Below, piece after piece: positions 1-11,341 of a stretch of 64,000 nucleotides of DNA. The notes under the pieces are model-generated. The model was given only the letters and a program-made list of their open reading frames with translations. It ran no database searches and had not been told where the DNA came from. A program made the translations under genes and the position numbers. Position 1 is the first letter of the stretch, and the number at the start of each line of letters is the position of its first letter. Source of the stretch: Sphingopyxis sp. YR583 (GTDB taxonomy: Bacteria > Pseudomonadota > Alphaproteobacteria > Sphingomonadales > Sphingomonadaceae); NCBI RefSeq assembly GCF_900108295.1, contig NZ_FNWK01000002.1:62001-126000 (forward strand), given 5' to 3'.

Positions 1-1716
<1,716 letters not shown>

Positions 1717-1798
1717 TCGGAATCTTTCCTCAACGGCGCGGCACTGCGCTCCTATCCCCAACAAGATAGGATAATCCGGTTAAATGACAATGAGGCAA

Positions 1799-2803
1799 TC
1801 AGCCCTTTTTCGGCGCTTTCCGTCGTGGTGCCGCGGAAATGCGCCAAATCGTCCCTTCGAGGCCGCGAACCGCGTCGATCAGCAACGCGCCAACCATCGC
1901 GCGGCGCCCTTCGTGCATCGCCGCGATCACGCCGTCGAGCGATGCGCCGCGCAGCACGAGTTGCGGTGCATTGGCGCGCAGGCGCAGCGCAACGATGCGG
2001 CGGAACATCTCCGCCGGATAGTCATCGTTGCGGATGACCGCGATATCCGACGCGTCGGGCCAGGAGGCGATCAGCCTTTCGACCGCCCAGTCGAGCGCCT
2101 CGTCGGCTTCCGCCAGCCATGCTGCCGAGTTCGCCGCGGCGACGGGGTCGAGTGCGGTTTGCGCCCGTAGCGCATGGCGCAGGCGCGCGCGGTCGAAGCG
2201 GTCGTCGCTGTTCGACGGATCATCGACGAAGGGCAGGTCGTTTTCGAGGGCGAGATGAACGAGTTCGCTGCGGCGCCATTGAAGGAGCGGACGCAGGATC
2301 ACGCCGTTCTTCGCGCGGATCGCGGCGAGACCGCCGACCCCGCTCGACCGGTTGAGCCGCATGACGATCGTCTCGAGCTGATCGTCGGCATGATGTGCGG
2401 TGACGATATGATTGAGGGCATTCGCCTCACGCCATTGTTCGAGCAGGCGATAACGTTCGGTGCGCGCGGCGGCCTGCTGCGATCCTGTAATCGGTGCCGA
2501 GGGGCGCAGCGTCGAGTGCGGAATATGTTCGCGCTCGCAGAAGCCCGCGACCATCCGCGCCTCTTCGTCCGAGCCCTTGCGCAGGCCATGATCGACCGTT
2601 GCCGCCCAGATCTGACCGGGAAGCAGCGATGCCATCAGCCAGAGCAGCGCCATGCTGTCGGGGCCGCCCGACACGGCGACGCCATAATGGAGGCGGTGCC
2701 AGCCGGGCCCAAGGAGGGCAAGCAGGTCGCCGGCGAGACGGCCGGCGACGTCGCGATCAGCAGCCTGCTTTTGTTTTTGCGGCGGCAGCATCGGTGCGGA
2801 CAT
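1799..2803 (-). CDS. tilS: tRNA(Ile)-lysidine synthase TilS
   Basis: Modifies cytidine 34 of the CAU-anticodon tRNA-Ile to lysidine, using ATP and lysine, so that the tRNA reads AUA. The PP-loop motif SGGPDS is at residues 45-50 and AHHADDQLET, typical of the family, follows further on. I chose the ATG at 2803 (334 aa). The frame stays open to 2833 and another ATG lies at 2791; all three overlap the 3' end of cpoB, so the two genes are probably translationally coupled. The C-terminal part is less conserved and short, as in other alphaproteobacterial TilS proteins. Confidence 0.93.
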   Translation of the reverse strand: MSAPMLPPQKQKQAADRDVAGRLAGDLLALLGPGWHRLHYGVAVSGGPDSMALLWLMASLLPGQIWAATVDHGLRKGSDEEARMVAGFCEREHIPHSTLRPSAPITGSQQAAARTERYRLLEQWREANALNHIVTAHHADDQLETIVMRLNRSSGVGGLAAIRAKNGVILRPLLQWRRSELVHLALENDLPFVDDPSNSDDRFDRARLRHALRAQTALDPVAAANSAAWLAEADEALDWAVERLIASWPDASDIAVIRNDDYPAEMFRRIVALRLRANAPQLVLRGASLDGVIAAMHEGRRAMVGALLIDAVRGLEGTIWRISAAPRRKAPKKG

Positions 2804-3692
2804 CCTGTGGCGCCTTGTCGCCATAGACTTCATCGAGTTCGCGGAACGCCTTGCATGCGTCGGCCTTGCGTCCGAGCTTGTCGAGCGCGACGCCCATATA
2901 CATCAGGCTGTGCGGCGCGCGCGCGCCGCTCGGGCGATCCTTGTAATTATTATAGAAAGCGACAGCGGCGAGGCTCGGCTTGCCTTCGTCGAGATAGGCG
3001 CGGCCGAGCAAATTCTGCGCAAAGCTGGCCTGGCTGCTCTTCGGCCATTTGGTCACAACGGTCTTCAATTGGGCCTGCGCCTCGGGATAGAGCTTCGCTT
3101 CCCACAGGCGGTAGCCATAGTCATAGGCGTCCTTGGTCTCGTTGCCGCTCGCCGGAACCTCGACCTTCTTGACGAGCGCGAGCCGTGCGGCGTCGGTGGT
3201 AGCGGGCTTCGCCGCGGGCTTGTCGGCAGGCTTTTTCACCGTCGTGGTTGAGGCAGCCGGGGGCTTCACCGTCGGCGCGAGGCTGGCGGGTGTCGCCGCC
3301 GGTTCGGTGACCACCGCGGGATCGGCAAAGCGCTTCTCCACCTCGGCCTTATAGGCGGTAAACTGCTTTTCGAGTTCGCGCAGATGGAAGGCGTTCTGCT
3401 CGGTCTGGCCGGTCAGCGTCTGCAGTTGCGATTCGAGTGCGTCGACGCGCGCGGTCAGGTCGATCACCGGCGCGTTGGTGCGCGCGCGCTCGCCGGGCGT
3501 GTTGTCGGGCGCGATCTCACCCTCGAAGAAGGTCGGGCTGCCGCCGGGGAAGACCGAACGCTGGACCGCGCGCATTTCCTTTTCGAGCCGTTCGACGCGC
3601 TTGACCACCGTATTGTCCTGCGCGGCGGCGGGCATGGCCGCTGCGAGCGCGATCGTTGCGGCCCCAAGGAAATTAATCTGACGCATCATCAT
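2757..3692 (-). CDS. cpoB: Tol-Pal system protein CpoB (YbgF)
   Basis: Periplasmic protein that links the Tol-Pal machinery to cell-wall synthesis at division. A signal peptide covers residues 1 to about 25 (ends AAAQ). Short coiled-coil stretches follow near 30-45 and 75-120, then an Ala/Pro/Lys-rich linker, then C-terminal TPR repeats (about 205-305) with the family pattern of YxxGYRLWEAKLYPEA. Three consecutive Met codons start the frame, so the exact start is uncertain by six bases. The end overlaps tilS. tolQRAB/pal are not next to it here; a RodZ-like gene lies upstream. Confidence 0.9.
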   Translation of the reverse strand: MMMRQINFLGAATIALAAAMPAAAQDNTVVKRVERLEKEMRAVQRSVFPGGSPTFFEGEIAPDNTPGERARTNAPVIDLTARVDALESQLQTLTGQTEQNAFHLRELEKQFTAYKAEVEKRFADPAVVTEPAATPASLAPTVKPPAASTTTVKKPADKPAAKPATTDAARLALVKKVEVPASGNETKDAYDYGYRLWEAKLYPEAQAQLKTVVTKWPKSSQASFAQNLLGRAYLDEGKPSLAAVAFYNNYKDRPSGARAPHSLMYMGVALDKLGRKADACKAFRELDEVYGDKAPQDVRTDAAAAKTKAGC

Positions 3693-3808
3693 CTGCCGTT
3701 CGGTCCTCGATTATTAACCAATATGGTCGTCCATAACGCGGCAAAGCGCCGCAGCGCAAACCCATTTCGGCGCGCTGCGGTCTCGGCCGGCCCGGATGAC
3801 GGGAAGGC

Positions 3809-4672
3809 TCAGCCCTTGGGGCGCGGTGCCGTGGCCGGGGGCGCCGTGCCTGCCGCGCCACTGCCGCCGGCGCGTGCGATCAGATCGGCGGGCTTCAGCG
3901 AGACATTCTTGACCAGCGTATCGGCAGCGCCGATCGGGCCCACGTCGCGGCCACCGACCGTGACCTTGAGTGCCTGCGGGATGCTGGTGCGCAGCGTGAA
4001 CTGTTCGATATATTCGGGCGGAACCTGATAGGTCTCGCCCGCATCGAGCGTGCGCCAATTCTCGGTCTTGCCCTTGGCGTCGTCGAAGCCGATCCAGACT
4101 TCCGACAGGCCGGTGAGAACCACAGGTGCGTTCGCCGCGACGGCGGCCGCGCTGCCGGCCTTGGTCGCGGGCGTTGCCGCGGCATCGTTCTGCGGCGCTT
4201 CGGACGCATCGGCGTCGCGGTTCTGCGCTGCGATCAGCGCCTCGTCGGGCTCGACGGACAGGAAGCGCCAAACGCCATAGGCCGAGGCCAGCAGCAGCGT
4301 GATAATGACGAGTGTCCACGTCAGCCGCGCAGTGGGCAGGCGTGCCGGGTCGGTCGGTTCATAGGCCTCGTAAAGCGGACGCGAACCATAGGCGTCTTCT
4401 TCGAGTTCCTGGCGGATGGCGGCGCCGATTTCCGCTTCCGGAAGATCGACGGCACGGGCGTAGGCGCGGGCGAAGCCGGTGACATAAGTCCGGCCCGGAA
4501 GTTCCGAATAATCCGACTTTTCTATTGCGGCGAGATGGCGTTGGGTGATCCGCGTGCGCGTCGCGACATCGGCGAGCGACAGCCCCGCAGCCTCCCGCGC
4601 CAGCCGAAGCCGATCGCCGGTGCGCGTGATCGCCAACTCGCCCTGTTCGGGGGCGACGTCTTCATCTGCCAT
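3809..4672 (-). CDS. RodZ-like helix-turn-helix membrane protein (DUF4115)
   Basis: A 287-residue protein. The N-terminus is an Xre-type helix-turn-helix (about 15-75, including GLSLADVATRTRITQRHLAAI), followed by a conserved patch GRTYVTGFARAYA, one membrane span (about 118-137) and a periplasmic DUF4115-like beta domain (about 185-260). RodZ proteins with this layout connect MreB to the cell envelope and set rod shape. The end is low-complexity, rich in Ala/Gly/Pro. The gene stands alone between hslU and cpoB on the same strand. Whether it acts as RodZ or as a regulator cannot be read from the sequence. Confidence 0.8.
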   Translation of the reverse strand: MADEDVAPEQGELAITRTGDRLRLAREAAGLSLADVATRTRITQRHLAAIEKSDYSELPGRTYVTGFARAYARAVDLPEAEIGAAIRQELEEDAYGSRPLYEAYEPTDPARLPTARLTWTLVIITLLLASAYGVWRFLSVEPDEALIAAQNRDADASEAPQNDAAATPATKAGSAAAVAANAPVVLTGLSEVWIGFDDAKGKTENWRTLDAGETYQVPPEYIEQFTLRTSIPQALKVTVGGRDVGPIGAADTLVKNVSLKPADLIARAGGSGAAGTAPPATAPRPKG

Positions 4673-4874
4673 TACTGTCTCCGTGCCGGCCGTTTGACCC
4701 AGATCGACCGTGTCGTCCGTTCATCGCATTGACGGCGCGCGAAAGTCAAATGAAGTTCGGTAAACGGACGGCTGAAAAGAAGCGGAATCAAGACCGTCTG
4801 CGAGTTGGTGCCATCGTTTTCGCGGTTGGGCGCGCGAAAGCCTCCTTCGGGTAGGGACGGGCATTCAAACTATG

Positions 4875-4902
4875 CGTCGCCCCCGCCTTCGCGGGGACGA
4901 CG
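4875..4902. repeat. Intergenic inverted repeat (hairpin), REP-like
   Basis: A 12-base stem with one mismatch and a CTTC loop lies 31 bases downstream of the hslU stop codon. No T-run follows on the minus strand, so it is not a classical intrinsic terminator. Short GC-rich hairpins of this kind are often dispersed in sphingomonad genomes, but I see only this copy here. Confidence 0.45.
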
Positions 4903-4933
4903 ACGGGTTCCGGCCGCTGGCCGACCTCAGCGG

Positions 4934-6235
4934 TTAAAGCACATATTTGCTGAGGTCGGTGTCGCCGACGACGTCGGCAAGCTGGCTGTCGACATAGGCG
5001 GCGTCGATATCGAGCGTCGTGCCGGGTGCGTCCTCGGCGGTGAAGCTGATTTCCTCGACCAGTCGCTCCATGATCGTCTGGAGGCGGCGCGCGCCGATAT
5101 TTTCGACCTTCTCATTCACATCCGCCGCAAGCTTTGCAACGCGTGCGATCGCGTCGGGAGTAAAGTTCAGCGTCACGCCCTCGGTGCCGAGGAGCGCCAC
5201 ATATTGTTCGGGCAGCCCCGCCTTGGTCTCGCTGAGGATCCGCACGAAATCCTCCTCGGTCAGCGCGCCGAGTTCGACGCGGATCGGCAAGCGGCCCTGC
5301 AATTCGGGGAGGAGGTCGCTGGGTTTCGCGACATGAAAGGCGCCCGAGGCGATGAAGAGGATATGGTCGGTCTTCATCGGGCCATATTTGGTCGCGACGG
5401 TCGTGCCCTCGATCAGCGGCAGCAGGTCGCGCTGGACGCCTTCGCGGCTCACCGATCCGCCGCGCACATCGCTGACCGCGATCTTGTCGATCTCGTCGAG
5501 GAAGACGATGCCATTGGCCTCGGCATCGGCGAGCGCGACGCGCGCGACATCGTCCTGATCGAGACGCTTATCCTGCTCTTCTTCGATCAGGCGGGTCGCG
5601 GCTTCGATCACCTTCAGCTTGCGGCGCTTCTTGGGCGGGCCGCCCATCGCCTTGCCGAGCATGTCGGACAGGTTGATCATGCTCATCTGGCCGGGCTGGC
5701 CGGGCAGCTCGAAGTTCATGCTGGGCGCGTCGGCGACCTCGATCTCGACTTCGCTGTCGTCGAGATGGCCTTCGCGGATGCGCTGGCGAAAGCTCTGGCG
5801 CGTCGCCTCGCTCGCGCCCTTGCCGGTAAGCGCGTCGAGCAGGCGCTCCATCGCGGCCTCTTCGGCGGCGGCGCGCACGGCTTCGCGGCGGCGGTCCTTT
5901 TCGAGCCGCACGGCTTCCTCGACAAGGTCGCGCGCGATCTGTTCGACGTCGCGGCCGACATAGCCGACCTCGGTGAATTTGGTCGCTTCGACCTTGATGA
6001 AGGGGGCGTCCGCGAGTTTGGCGAGACGACGCGAAATCTCGGTCTTGCCGCAGCCGGTGGGGCCGATCATCAGGATATTCTTGGGGCTCACCTCGTCGCG
6101 CAGGTCGGCCGACAATTGCTGGCGGCGCCAGCGATTGCGGAGCGCGACGGCGACCGCGCGCTTCGCGGCGTTCTGGCCGATGATATGCGTGTCGAGGGCG
6201 GCGACGATCGCCTTCGGAGTCAGATCCTTGTTCAT
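4934..6235 (-). CDS. hslU: HslU, ATPase subunit of the HslVU protease
   Basis: AAA+ unfoldase that feeds substrates to the HslV peptidase in the cytoplasm. It has 433 residues, the normal family length. Walker A GPTGCGKT is at 58-65, Walker B is in [10 protein letters not shown], and an I-domain insertion lies between them. The C-terminal end KYVL resembles the tail that docks into HslV. It starts 4 bases after the hslV stop codon, forming the usual hslVU operon. Confidence 0.97.
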   Translation of the reverse strand: MNKDLTPKAIVAALDTHIIGQNAAKRAVAVALRNRWRRQQLSADLRDEVSPKNILMIGPTGCGKTEISRRLAKLADAPFIKVEATKFTEVGYVGRDVEQIARDLVEEAVRLEKDRRREAVRAAAEEAAMERLLDALTGKGASEATRQSFRQRIREGHLDDSEVEIEVADAPSMNFELPGQPGQMSMINLSDMLGKAMGGPPKKRRKLKVIEAATRLIEEEQDKRLDQDDVARVALADAEANGIVFLDEIDKIAVSDVRGGSVSREGVQRDLLPLIEGTTVATKYGPMKTDHILFIASGAFHVAKPSDLLPELQGRLPIRVELGALTEEDFVRILSETKAGLPEQYVALLGTEGVTLNFTPDAIARVAKLAADVNEKVENIGARRLQTIMERLVEEISFTAEDAPGTTLDIDAAYVDSQLADVVGDTDLSKYVL

Positions 6236-6239
6236 ATGA

Positions 6240-6806
6240 TTATGCCTGAATTTCGATGATTTCTTGGGTGAACTGGTCGTTGGTGTAGACGCAGATGTCG
6301 GCGGCGACTTCCATCGCCTTGCGGGTCAGCACCTCGGGATCCTTTTCATAATCGACGAGCGCGCGGGCAGCGGAGAGAGCGAAATTGCCGCCCGATCCGA
6401 TCGCGGCAATGCCGCCCTTGGGCTCGAGCACGTCGCCGTTGCCGGTGATGACCAGCGTCACCTCCTTGTCGGCGACGATCATCATCGCCTCGAGGTTGCG
6501 GAGATATTTGTCGGTGCGCCAATCCTTGGCGAGTTCGACCGCGGCGCGCAGCAATTGGCCGTTATGGCGTTCGAGCTTGGCTTCGAGGCGTTCGAAGAGG
6601 GTGAAGGCGTCGGCGGTTGCGCCCGCGAAGCCGCCGATCACGCTGCCGTCGTGGAGGCGGCGGACCTTGCGGGCGTTGGGCTTCATCACCGTCTGGCCCA
6701 TCGATACCTGACCGTCGCCGATGATGACGACCTTGTCGGCGCTGCGGGCAGAAAGGATGGTGGTTCCGTGCCAGGGCGCGGCACTTTGCGCATGGGGATT
6801 GGTCAT
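6240..6806 (-). CDS. hslV: HslV, peptidase subunit of the HslVU protease
   Basis: Proteasome-beta-like threonine peptidase of 188 residues. After a short propeptide the sequence [10 protein letters not shown] carries the catalytic Thr that becomes the mature N-terminus, and [20 protein letters not shown] follows as in the family. I chose the ATG at 6806 (MTNPHAQ...); the frame runs open to 6842, but those codons are not family-like. The first gene of the hslVU pair. Confidence 0.96.
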   Translation of the reverse strand: MTNPHAQSAAPWHGTTILSARSADKVVIIGDGQVSMGQTVMKPNARKVRRLHDGSVIGGFAGATADAFTLFERLEAKLERHNGQLLRAAVELAKDWRTDKYLRNLEAMMIVADKEVTLVITGNGDVLEPKGGIAAIGSGGNFALSAARALVDYEKDPEVLTRKAMEVAADICVYTNDQFTQEIIEIQA

Positions 6807-6858
6807 GGCGCCGGATATGGGAGATGGCGGGCGGGGCCGCAAGGGGAGGGGGTTGTGG

Positions 6859-7665
6859 TCAGGCGGGCCAGGTCAGGAGCGCCCGGCCGCCCGCGTCGAT
6901 TTCGATCGCCGACGGATCGGTGAAAAGCACCGCTTCTCCGAGACCCACGCTTTCGCCGGCGACGCGGCATCCGGCCGAGAGCGGAACGAAGGTCAGCTCG
7001 CCGGTAGCCTGTGCGAGAAGCGCCGGGTCGATCGGCGCGGCGAGCTGAGCAAGATGGAAATGCGGGCCGCTGACCAGCATATGATTGGCTTTCGAATCGA
7101 CGACCGTGTCGCGCGGGTCGTGGACAGGACCGGGGTGCGAGACCTTGAGCCCCGCGTCGAGGTGCAATTCGCGCGGGCGGCCATAATCGTAGAGCCGGTA
7201 TGTGCAGTCGACATTCTGCTGCACCTCGACCACGGTCAGGCCGGGGCCGATCGCGTGGATCGTGCCGGCGCGATTATAGACGAAGTCGTCGGTTTTCGAC
7301 GGACGCCAATCGATCATGTCGACGATCGATCCGTCGAGCGCCGCATCGTGCAGAGCTTCGCGCGTTGTTTCGGCAGTGAGGCCGACGCCGAGTTCGGCAC
7401 CTCGCTGCGCATCGAGGATCAGCCAGCACTCCTCCTTGCCGCGCGGGAAGCCCGCAGCCCGCGCGGCTTCGTCGTCGGGGTGAACCTGGATCGACAGTCG
7501 CTCCGACGTGAAAAGGAATTTGATCATGATCGGCGCATCGTCGCCGGCGGGGTTCGAGAACCAGATTTCGCCGATGCGGCGGCCGCCGAAATCGCCGAAG
7601 TCGCTCGGGATATCGGTGCGGCCCCACGGCTTTTCGACGACGATAGTTTCGAGACGAGTTAGCAT
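6859..7665 (-). CDS. Mannose-6-phosphate isomerase, class I type
   Basis: Interconverts fructose-6-phosphate and mannose-6-phosphate, the entry to GDP-mannose, or acts on a related sugar phosphate. The cupin metal site is visible as QVHPDDEA (near 81), GKEECWLIL and [14 protein letters not shown]. At 268 residues it is shorter than enterobacterial ManA (about 390) and matches the short class I form common in alphaproteobacteria. It lies 52 bases upstream of hslV on the same strand and follows wecC, so it may supply sugar precursors to the polysaccharide locus. Confidence 0.85.
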   Translation of the reverse strand: MLTRLETIVVEKPWGRTDIPSDFGDFGGRRIGEIWFSNPAGDDAPIMIKFLFTSERLSIQVHPDDEAARAAGFPRGKEECWLILDAQRGAELGVGLTAETTREALHDAALDGSIVDMIDWRPSKTDDFVYNRAGTIHAIGPGLTVVEVQQNVDCTYRLYDYGRPRELHLDAGLKVSHPGPVHDPRDTVVDSKANHMLVSGPHFHLAQLAAPIDPALLAQATGELTFVPLSAGCRVAGESVGLGEAVLFTDPSAIEIDAGGRALLTWPA

Positions 7666-7710
7666 CGGCCCAAAATGCGGGCGGGCTGCGGGAGCGTCAA
7701 GCGAAGAGCG

Positions 7711-9012
7711 TCACGCGGCCCTATGCAAACGATTGCCATTGCCGCCATTCGGCTGATCGAGCCACAGGCCGCGGGTGTCATAGACGATCTTGTCGCCGCG
7801 CTCCTCGATCGGGATCGACCGGAAAAGGTCATGGTCGACGAGGACGATGAGTAGGTCGCATTCGGCGAGCGCGCTGTCGAGGTCGATCAGTTCTGCGCCG
7901 GTGCCGGCGAATTCCATCGGCAGGCCGCGAGCGTAAGGCTCGACGATCTCGATCTGCTTGCCGAAGCGGCGGGCGAGTGCGGCGGCGACCTCGACCGCGG
8001 GGCTTTCGCGGAAATCGTCGATGTTCGGTTTGAAGGCGAGGCCGAGGCAGGCGACGCGCGCCTGCGGATGCTGCGAGACGAGCATTTCGGCAGCGCCGAT
8101 GACATGCGCGGTCTTCGCCAGATTGACCTCGCGCGCGGTCCGGATCAGGCGGCTGTGATCGGGCGCGCCGTGAACGAGGAACCAGGGATCGACCGCAATG
8201 CAATGGCCGCCGACGCCGGGGCCGGGCTGCAGGATATTGACGCGGGGGTGGCGGTTGGCGAGGCGTATCACCTCCCACACGTCGACGCCCATATGCTCGG
8301 CCATCATCGACAGCTCGTTCGCGAAGGCGATGTTGACGTCGCGATAGCTGTTCTCGACCAGCTTCACCATTTCGGCGGCGCGCGCCGAGGTGGTGACGCA
8401 GGCGCCCCGCACGAACTGGCGATAGAAGGTCATCGCGCGGCGTGCGCAACGCGGCGTGATCCCGCCGATGCAGCGGTCGTTGTCGACGAGTTCGATCAGG
8501 ATGCGGCCCGGAAGGACGCGTTCGGGGCAATAGGCGATGAAGATATCCGCGGCACCGGTGCAGGCGCCGGGGATTTTCAGGTCGGGGCGGAGCTCGGCGA
8601 GGAGTGCGGCGACCTTTTCGGTCGTCCCGACGGGCGAGGTCGATTCGAGGATGACGAGGTTGCCGGCGGCCAGCTTCGGCGCGATCGACCGGGCAGCCGA
8701 GAGCACATAGGCGATGTCGGGGCGATGTTCGTCGTCGTGCGGGGTCGGCACGGCGATGACGAACACGTCGGCGGGCGCGACTTCGGTCGAGGCGACGAGC
8801 GCGCCGCGCGACACGACGCCCTGGACGAGGCCGTCAAGGTCGACTTCCTCGATATGCACCTTGCCGTTGTTGACCGTGTCGACGACATGCTGGCTGACAT
8901 CGACGCCGGTGACCTTGTTACCCGACCGTGCGATCAATGCCGCGGTAGGAAGTCCGATATAGCCCAGCCCGAGGACCGTGACTGTCTGTTCCGTATCAAT
9001 GGGCACGCGCAA
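7711..9012 (-). CDS. wecC: UDP-N-acetyl-D-mannosaminuronate dehydrogenase (WecC-like)
   Basis: Two-step NAD-dependent oxidation of UDP-ManNAc to UDP-ManNAcA. The N-terminal Rossmann motif is GLGYIGLP (about 15-22). The catalytic cysteine is in GVGGHCIAVDPWF, and the C-terminal UDP-binding domain ends near 415. The family signature GGHCIAVDP favours WecC over UDP-glucose dehydrogenase, which has GYCLPKD. It overlaps wecB by 17 bases, supporting a joint role. The last residues (NGGNGNRLHRAA) are an unconserved tail. Confidence 0.9.
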   Translation of the reverse strand: MRVPIDTEQTVTVLGLGYIGLPTAALIARSGNKVTGVDVSQHVVDTVNNGKVHIEEVDLDGLVQGVVSRGALVASTEVAPADVFVIAVPTPHDDEHRPDIAYVLSAARSIAPKLAAGNLVILESTSPVGTTEKVAALLAELRPDLKIPGACTGAADIFIAYCPERVLPGRILIELVDNDRCIGGITPRCARRAMTFYRQFVRGACVTTSARAAEMVKLVENSYRDVNIAFANELSMMAEHMGVDVWEVIRLANRHPRVNILQPGPGVGGHCIAVDPWFLVHGAPDHSRLIRTAREVNLAKTAHVIGAAEMLVSQHPQARVACLGLAFKPNIDDFRESPAVEVAAALARRFGKQIEIVEPYARGLPMEFAGTGAELIDLDSALAECDLLIVLVDHDLFRSIPIEERGDKIVYDTRGLWLDQPNGGNGNRLHRAA

Positions 9013-10123
9013 CTATCTCCGCAATCTGTTTTGCCGCCGTGCCGTCGCCGAAGGGGTTATGGGCACGCGCCATGGCCGAATAGGCGTCCTTATCGTCCAG
9101 AAGCTTGAAAATTTCGGAAACAATACGCGCTTTGTCGGTTCCGACAAGCCGCGCGGTGCCCGCTTCGATGCCTTCGGGGCGTTCGGTCGTCTCGCGCATC
9201 ACCAGCACAGGCTTGCCGAGCGCTGGGGCCTCTTCCTGTACACCGCCGCTGTCGGTGAGCACGAGTTCGGACGTCGCAAGCAGGCGGACGAAATGCGGAT
9301 AATCGAGCGGGTCGATCAGCGCGACATTGTTGAGGCCGCCGAGGATCGGCTCCATCGCGGCGCGGACGTGCGGATTGGGATGGACGGGAAAGACGACCGC
9401 GACGTCGCTGCGCGCGGCGATGGCGGCGATGGCGTCGGCAATCGCTTTCATCCCGTCGCCGAAATTCTCGCGCCGGTGCGAGGTCACGGCGATGATCCGC
9501 TTGTCGGCAAAACGGTCGACCAACGGATCGAGCCCGGCGGCAAGGGCGGGCTCCTCGTCGATCCGTGCCCTTGTCGCGAGCAACGCGTCGATGACGGTGT
9601 TGCCGGTAACGTGGATGCGATCGGCGGGCACATTTTCGCCGCGAAGCGCGTCGGCGGCGGTTTCGGTCGGCGCGAAATGCAGGTCGGCGACCGCACCGGC
9701 GACCTTGCGGTTCACCTCCTCGGGCCAGGGATGGTAGATATTGCCGCTGCGCAGGCCAGCCTCGACATGGCCAACTGGAATCTTGTGGAAATAGGCCGAA
9801 AGCGTTGCCGCCATCGTCGTCAGCGTGTCGCCGTGAACAAGGATGCGGTCGGGCTTTTCGCGGTCGAACACGTCGCCAAGGCCGGTGACCAGCCGCGCCA
9901 GCAATCCGTCGAGCGTCTGGTTCGCCTGCATGACGTCGAGGTCGATGTCGGGGGTGATGCGGGCGATCTGCAAAACCTGGTCGAGCATTTCGCGGTGCTG
10001 GGCGGTAACGCAGACGCGCACATCGATTCCCGATTGAGCGCGCAGCGCATGAACGACGGGAAACATCTTGATCGCTTCCGGCCGCGTGCCGAAAACCGTC
10101 ATTATTTTGCACGCGCTGCCCAT
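8996..10123 (-). CDS. wecB: UDP-N-acetylglucosamine 2-epimerase (non-hydrolysing, WecB-like)
   Basis: Interconverts UDP-GlcNAc and UDP-ManNAc. It has 375 residues from the ATG at 10123 (MGSACKIMTVFGTRPE). Family motifs include FGTRPEAIKM, HVEAGLRSG and DSGGVQEEAP. The frame extends upstream to 10297 but that part is not family-like. The gene is probably first in a wecB-wecC transcript starting in the divergent region 10124-10339. The WbpI family that epimerises UDP-GlcNAc3NAcA belongs to the same fold, and no separate WbpI gene is visible in this window, so this enzyme may have to do both jobs. Confidence 0.92.
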   Translation of the reverse strand: MGSACKIMTVFGTRPEAIKMFPVVHALRAQSGIDVRVCVTAQHREMLDQVLQIARITPDIDLDVMQANQTLDGLLARLVTGLGDVFDREKPDRILVHGDTLTTMAATLSAYFHKIPVGHVEAGLRSGNIYHPWPEEVNRKVAGAVADLHFAPTETAADALRGENVPADRIHVTGNTVIDALLATRARIDEEPALAAGLDPLVDRFADKRIIAVTSHRRENFGDGMKAIADAIAAIAARSDVAVVFPVHPNPHVRAAMEPILGGLNNVALIDPLDYPHFVRLLATSELVLTDSGGVQEEAPALGKPVLVMRETTERPEGIEAGTARLVGTDKARIVSEIFKLLDDKDAYSAMARAHNPFGDGTAAKQIAEIVARAH

Positions 10124-10339
10124 ATTTTCCGGTTTTCCTCTGGCACTTTCAAATGGCTGCTCGTCTATGAAATAGCGAAGTTTAGGATCGATTAACCCAA
10201 TAGCGCATGAAAATTTCCGCTTGCCGCTACGATCCTCGTCCGGGGCTGGCGGATCGGGGCATGATCGGCTAGAGCGCGCCGCACCGGGAGCGGCCATTCG
10301 CCGTCTTCCGTTCCCCCTTTGTCATACAGTAGCAGCCCC

Positions 10340-11110
10340 ATGTTTCGTTCGCTTTTCCGGAATAAGAAGCCGGACACCCATTCGGTTCGTCCACCCGTTT
10401 TGCCAGAGGGGATGCGCGTTTACGCCATCGGCGACATCCACGGCCGGGACGACCTGTTCGCCGAACTGCTCGACCTGATAGAAGCCGACAAGGCGGCGCG
10501 GCCGGGTGCCGACTGTGCGTTGATCCTGCTCGGCGACCTCGTCGATCGCGGTCCGTCGTCGGCCGCGGTCATCGACCGCGCCATTGTGCAAAGGGACCGA
10601 TGGTCGGCCTTTCACTGGCTGACCGGCAACCATGAAGAAGTGTTCGTCAAGGCACTGACTGGCGATCTGTCGGCGCTCAAATTCTTCAGCCGTATCGGCG
10701 GCGAGGAAACGATTTTGAGCTATGGCATTGATGAAGCCAACTATGCGCGTATGACGTATGAGGAACTGTCGGTAGCGTTGATCGCGGCCGTTCCGGCGGC
10801 GCACCGGGAGTTTCTGGCGGCCGGCGAGGAATTGATCATCCTTGGCGATTATGTGTTCGTACATGCGGGCGTGCGGCCCGGCGTTTCGCTCAAATCGCAG
10901 AAGCCCGCCGACCTGCGATGGATTCGCGAACCCTTTCTGTCGGCAGGCGAAGATTTCGGGGGATTTGTCGTCCATGGGCACACGATCACTTCCACCGTCG
11001 ACGAGCGGCCGAACCGGCTGGGCATCGATACCGGAGCCTATGCCAGCGGCAAGTTGACCGCCGCTGCGTTCGAGGGCGCCGAGCGATGGTATTTGTCGAC
11101 CGGACAGTGA
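10340..11110 (+). CDS. PPP-family serine/threonine protein phosphatase / metallophosphoesterase
   Basis: A 256-residue cytosolic phosphoesterase with all the metal-binding motifs of the PPP family: GDIHGR (about 30), GDLVDRGPS, GNHE, a later FVHAGVRPG and VVHGHT. The ATG at 10340 starts MFRSLFRNKK; another start at 10319 is possible. It is divergent from wecB and directly precedes the exopolysaccharide biosynthesis genes, a position in which such phosphatases recur in sphingomonads. Its substrate is unknown. Phosphoproteins of the locus, for example the BY-kinase, are candidates, but that is inference. Confidence 0.85.
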   Translation: MFRSLFRNKKPDTHSVRPPVLPEGMRVYAIGDIHGRDDLFAELLDLIEADKAARPGADCALILLGDLVDRGPSSAAVIDRAIVQRDRWSAFHWLTGNHEEVFVKALTGDLSALKFFSRIGGEETILSYGIDEANYARMTYEELSVALIAAVPAAHREFLAAGEELIILGDYVFVHAGVRPGVSLKSQKPADLRWIREPFLSAGEDFGGFVVHGHTITSTVDERPNRLGIDTGAYASGKLTAAAFEGAERWYLSTGQ

Positions 11111-11116
11111 TCCGGG

Positions 11117-11139
11117 CCGGTTTGCGAGAAGTAAACCGG
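11117..11139. repeat. Inverted repeat after the phosphatase gene
   Basis: A 7-base perfect stem (CCGGTTT / AAACCGG) with a 9-base loop begins 6 bases after the stop codon at 11110. No T-run follows, so termination is possible but not shown. The bases just after it (about 11150-11180) are AT-rich for this genome and could hold the promoter of the next gene. Confidence 0.35.
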
Positions 11140-11341
11140 ACCAACCGAGTTGCAAATGCTTCTAAATACTTGTTCTGCAGTCTGGACGGGCCTAAACGGC
11201 CGGAGTGATGCGAAGCTGGAATTCAGTGGCTGAACTTGCGCTGTCATGTTTTGCGGTCGGCTCGTCGGAAGCGTCCGCGCGGCGGCCAATTTGCGGGGCG
11301 GCGCTGGCCCCGCCTTCGAAGATGTGAAGAGAGTGGTCGAT

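Noticed and set aside
4805..6259. Long plus-strand open frame opposite hslU
   Set aside because: It is antisense to a clear hslU gene and has no recognisable domain or ribosome binding site.
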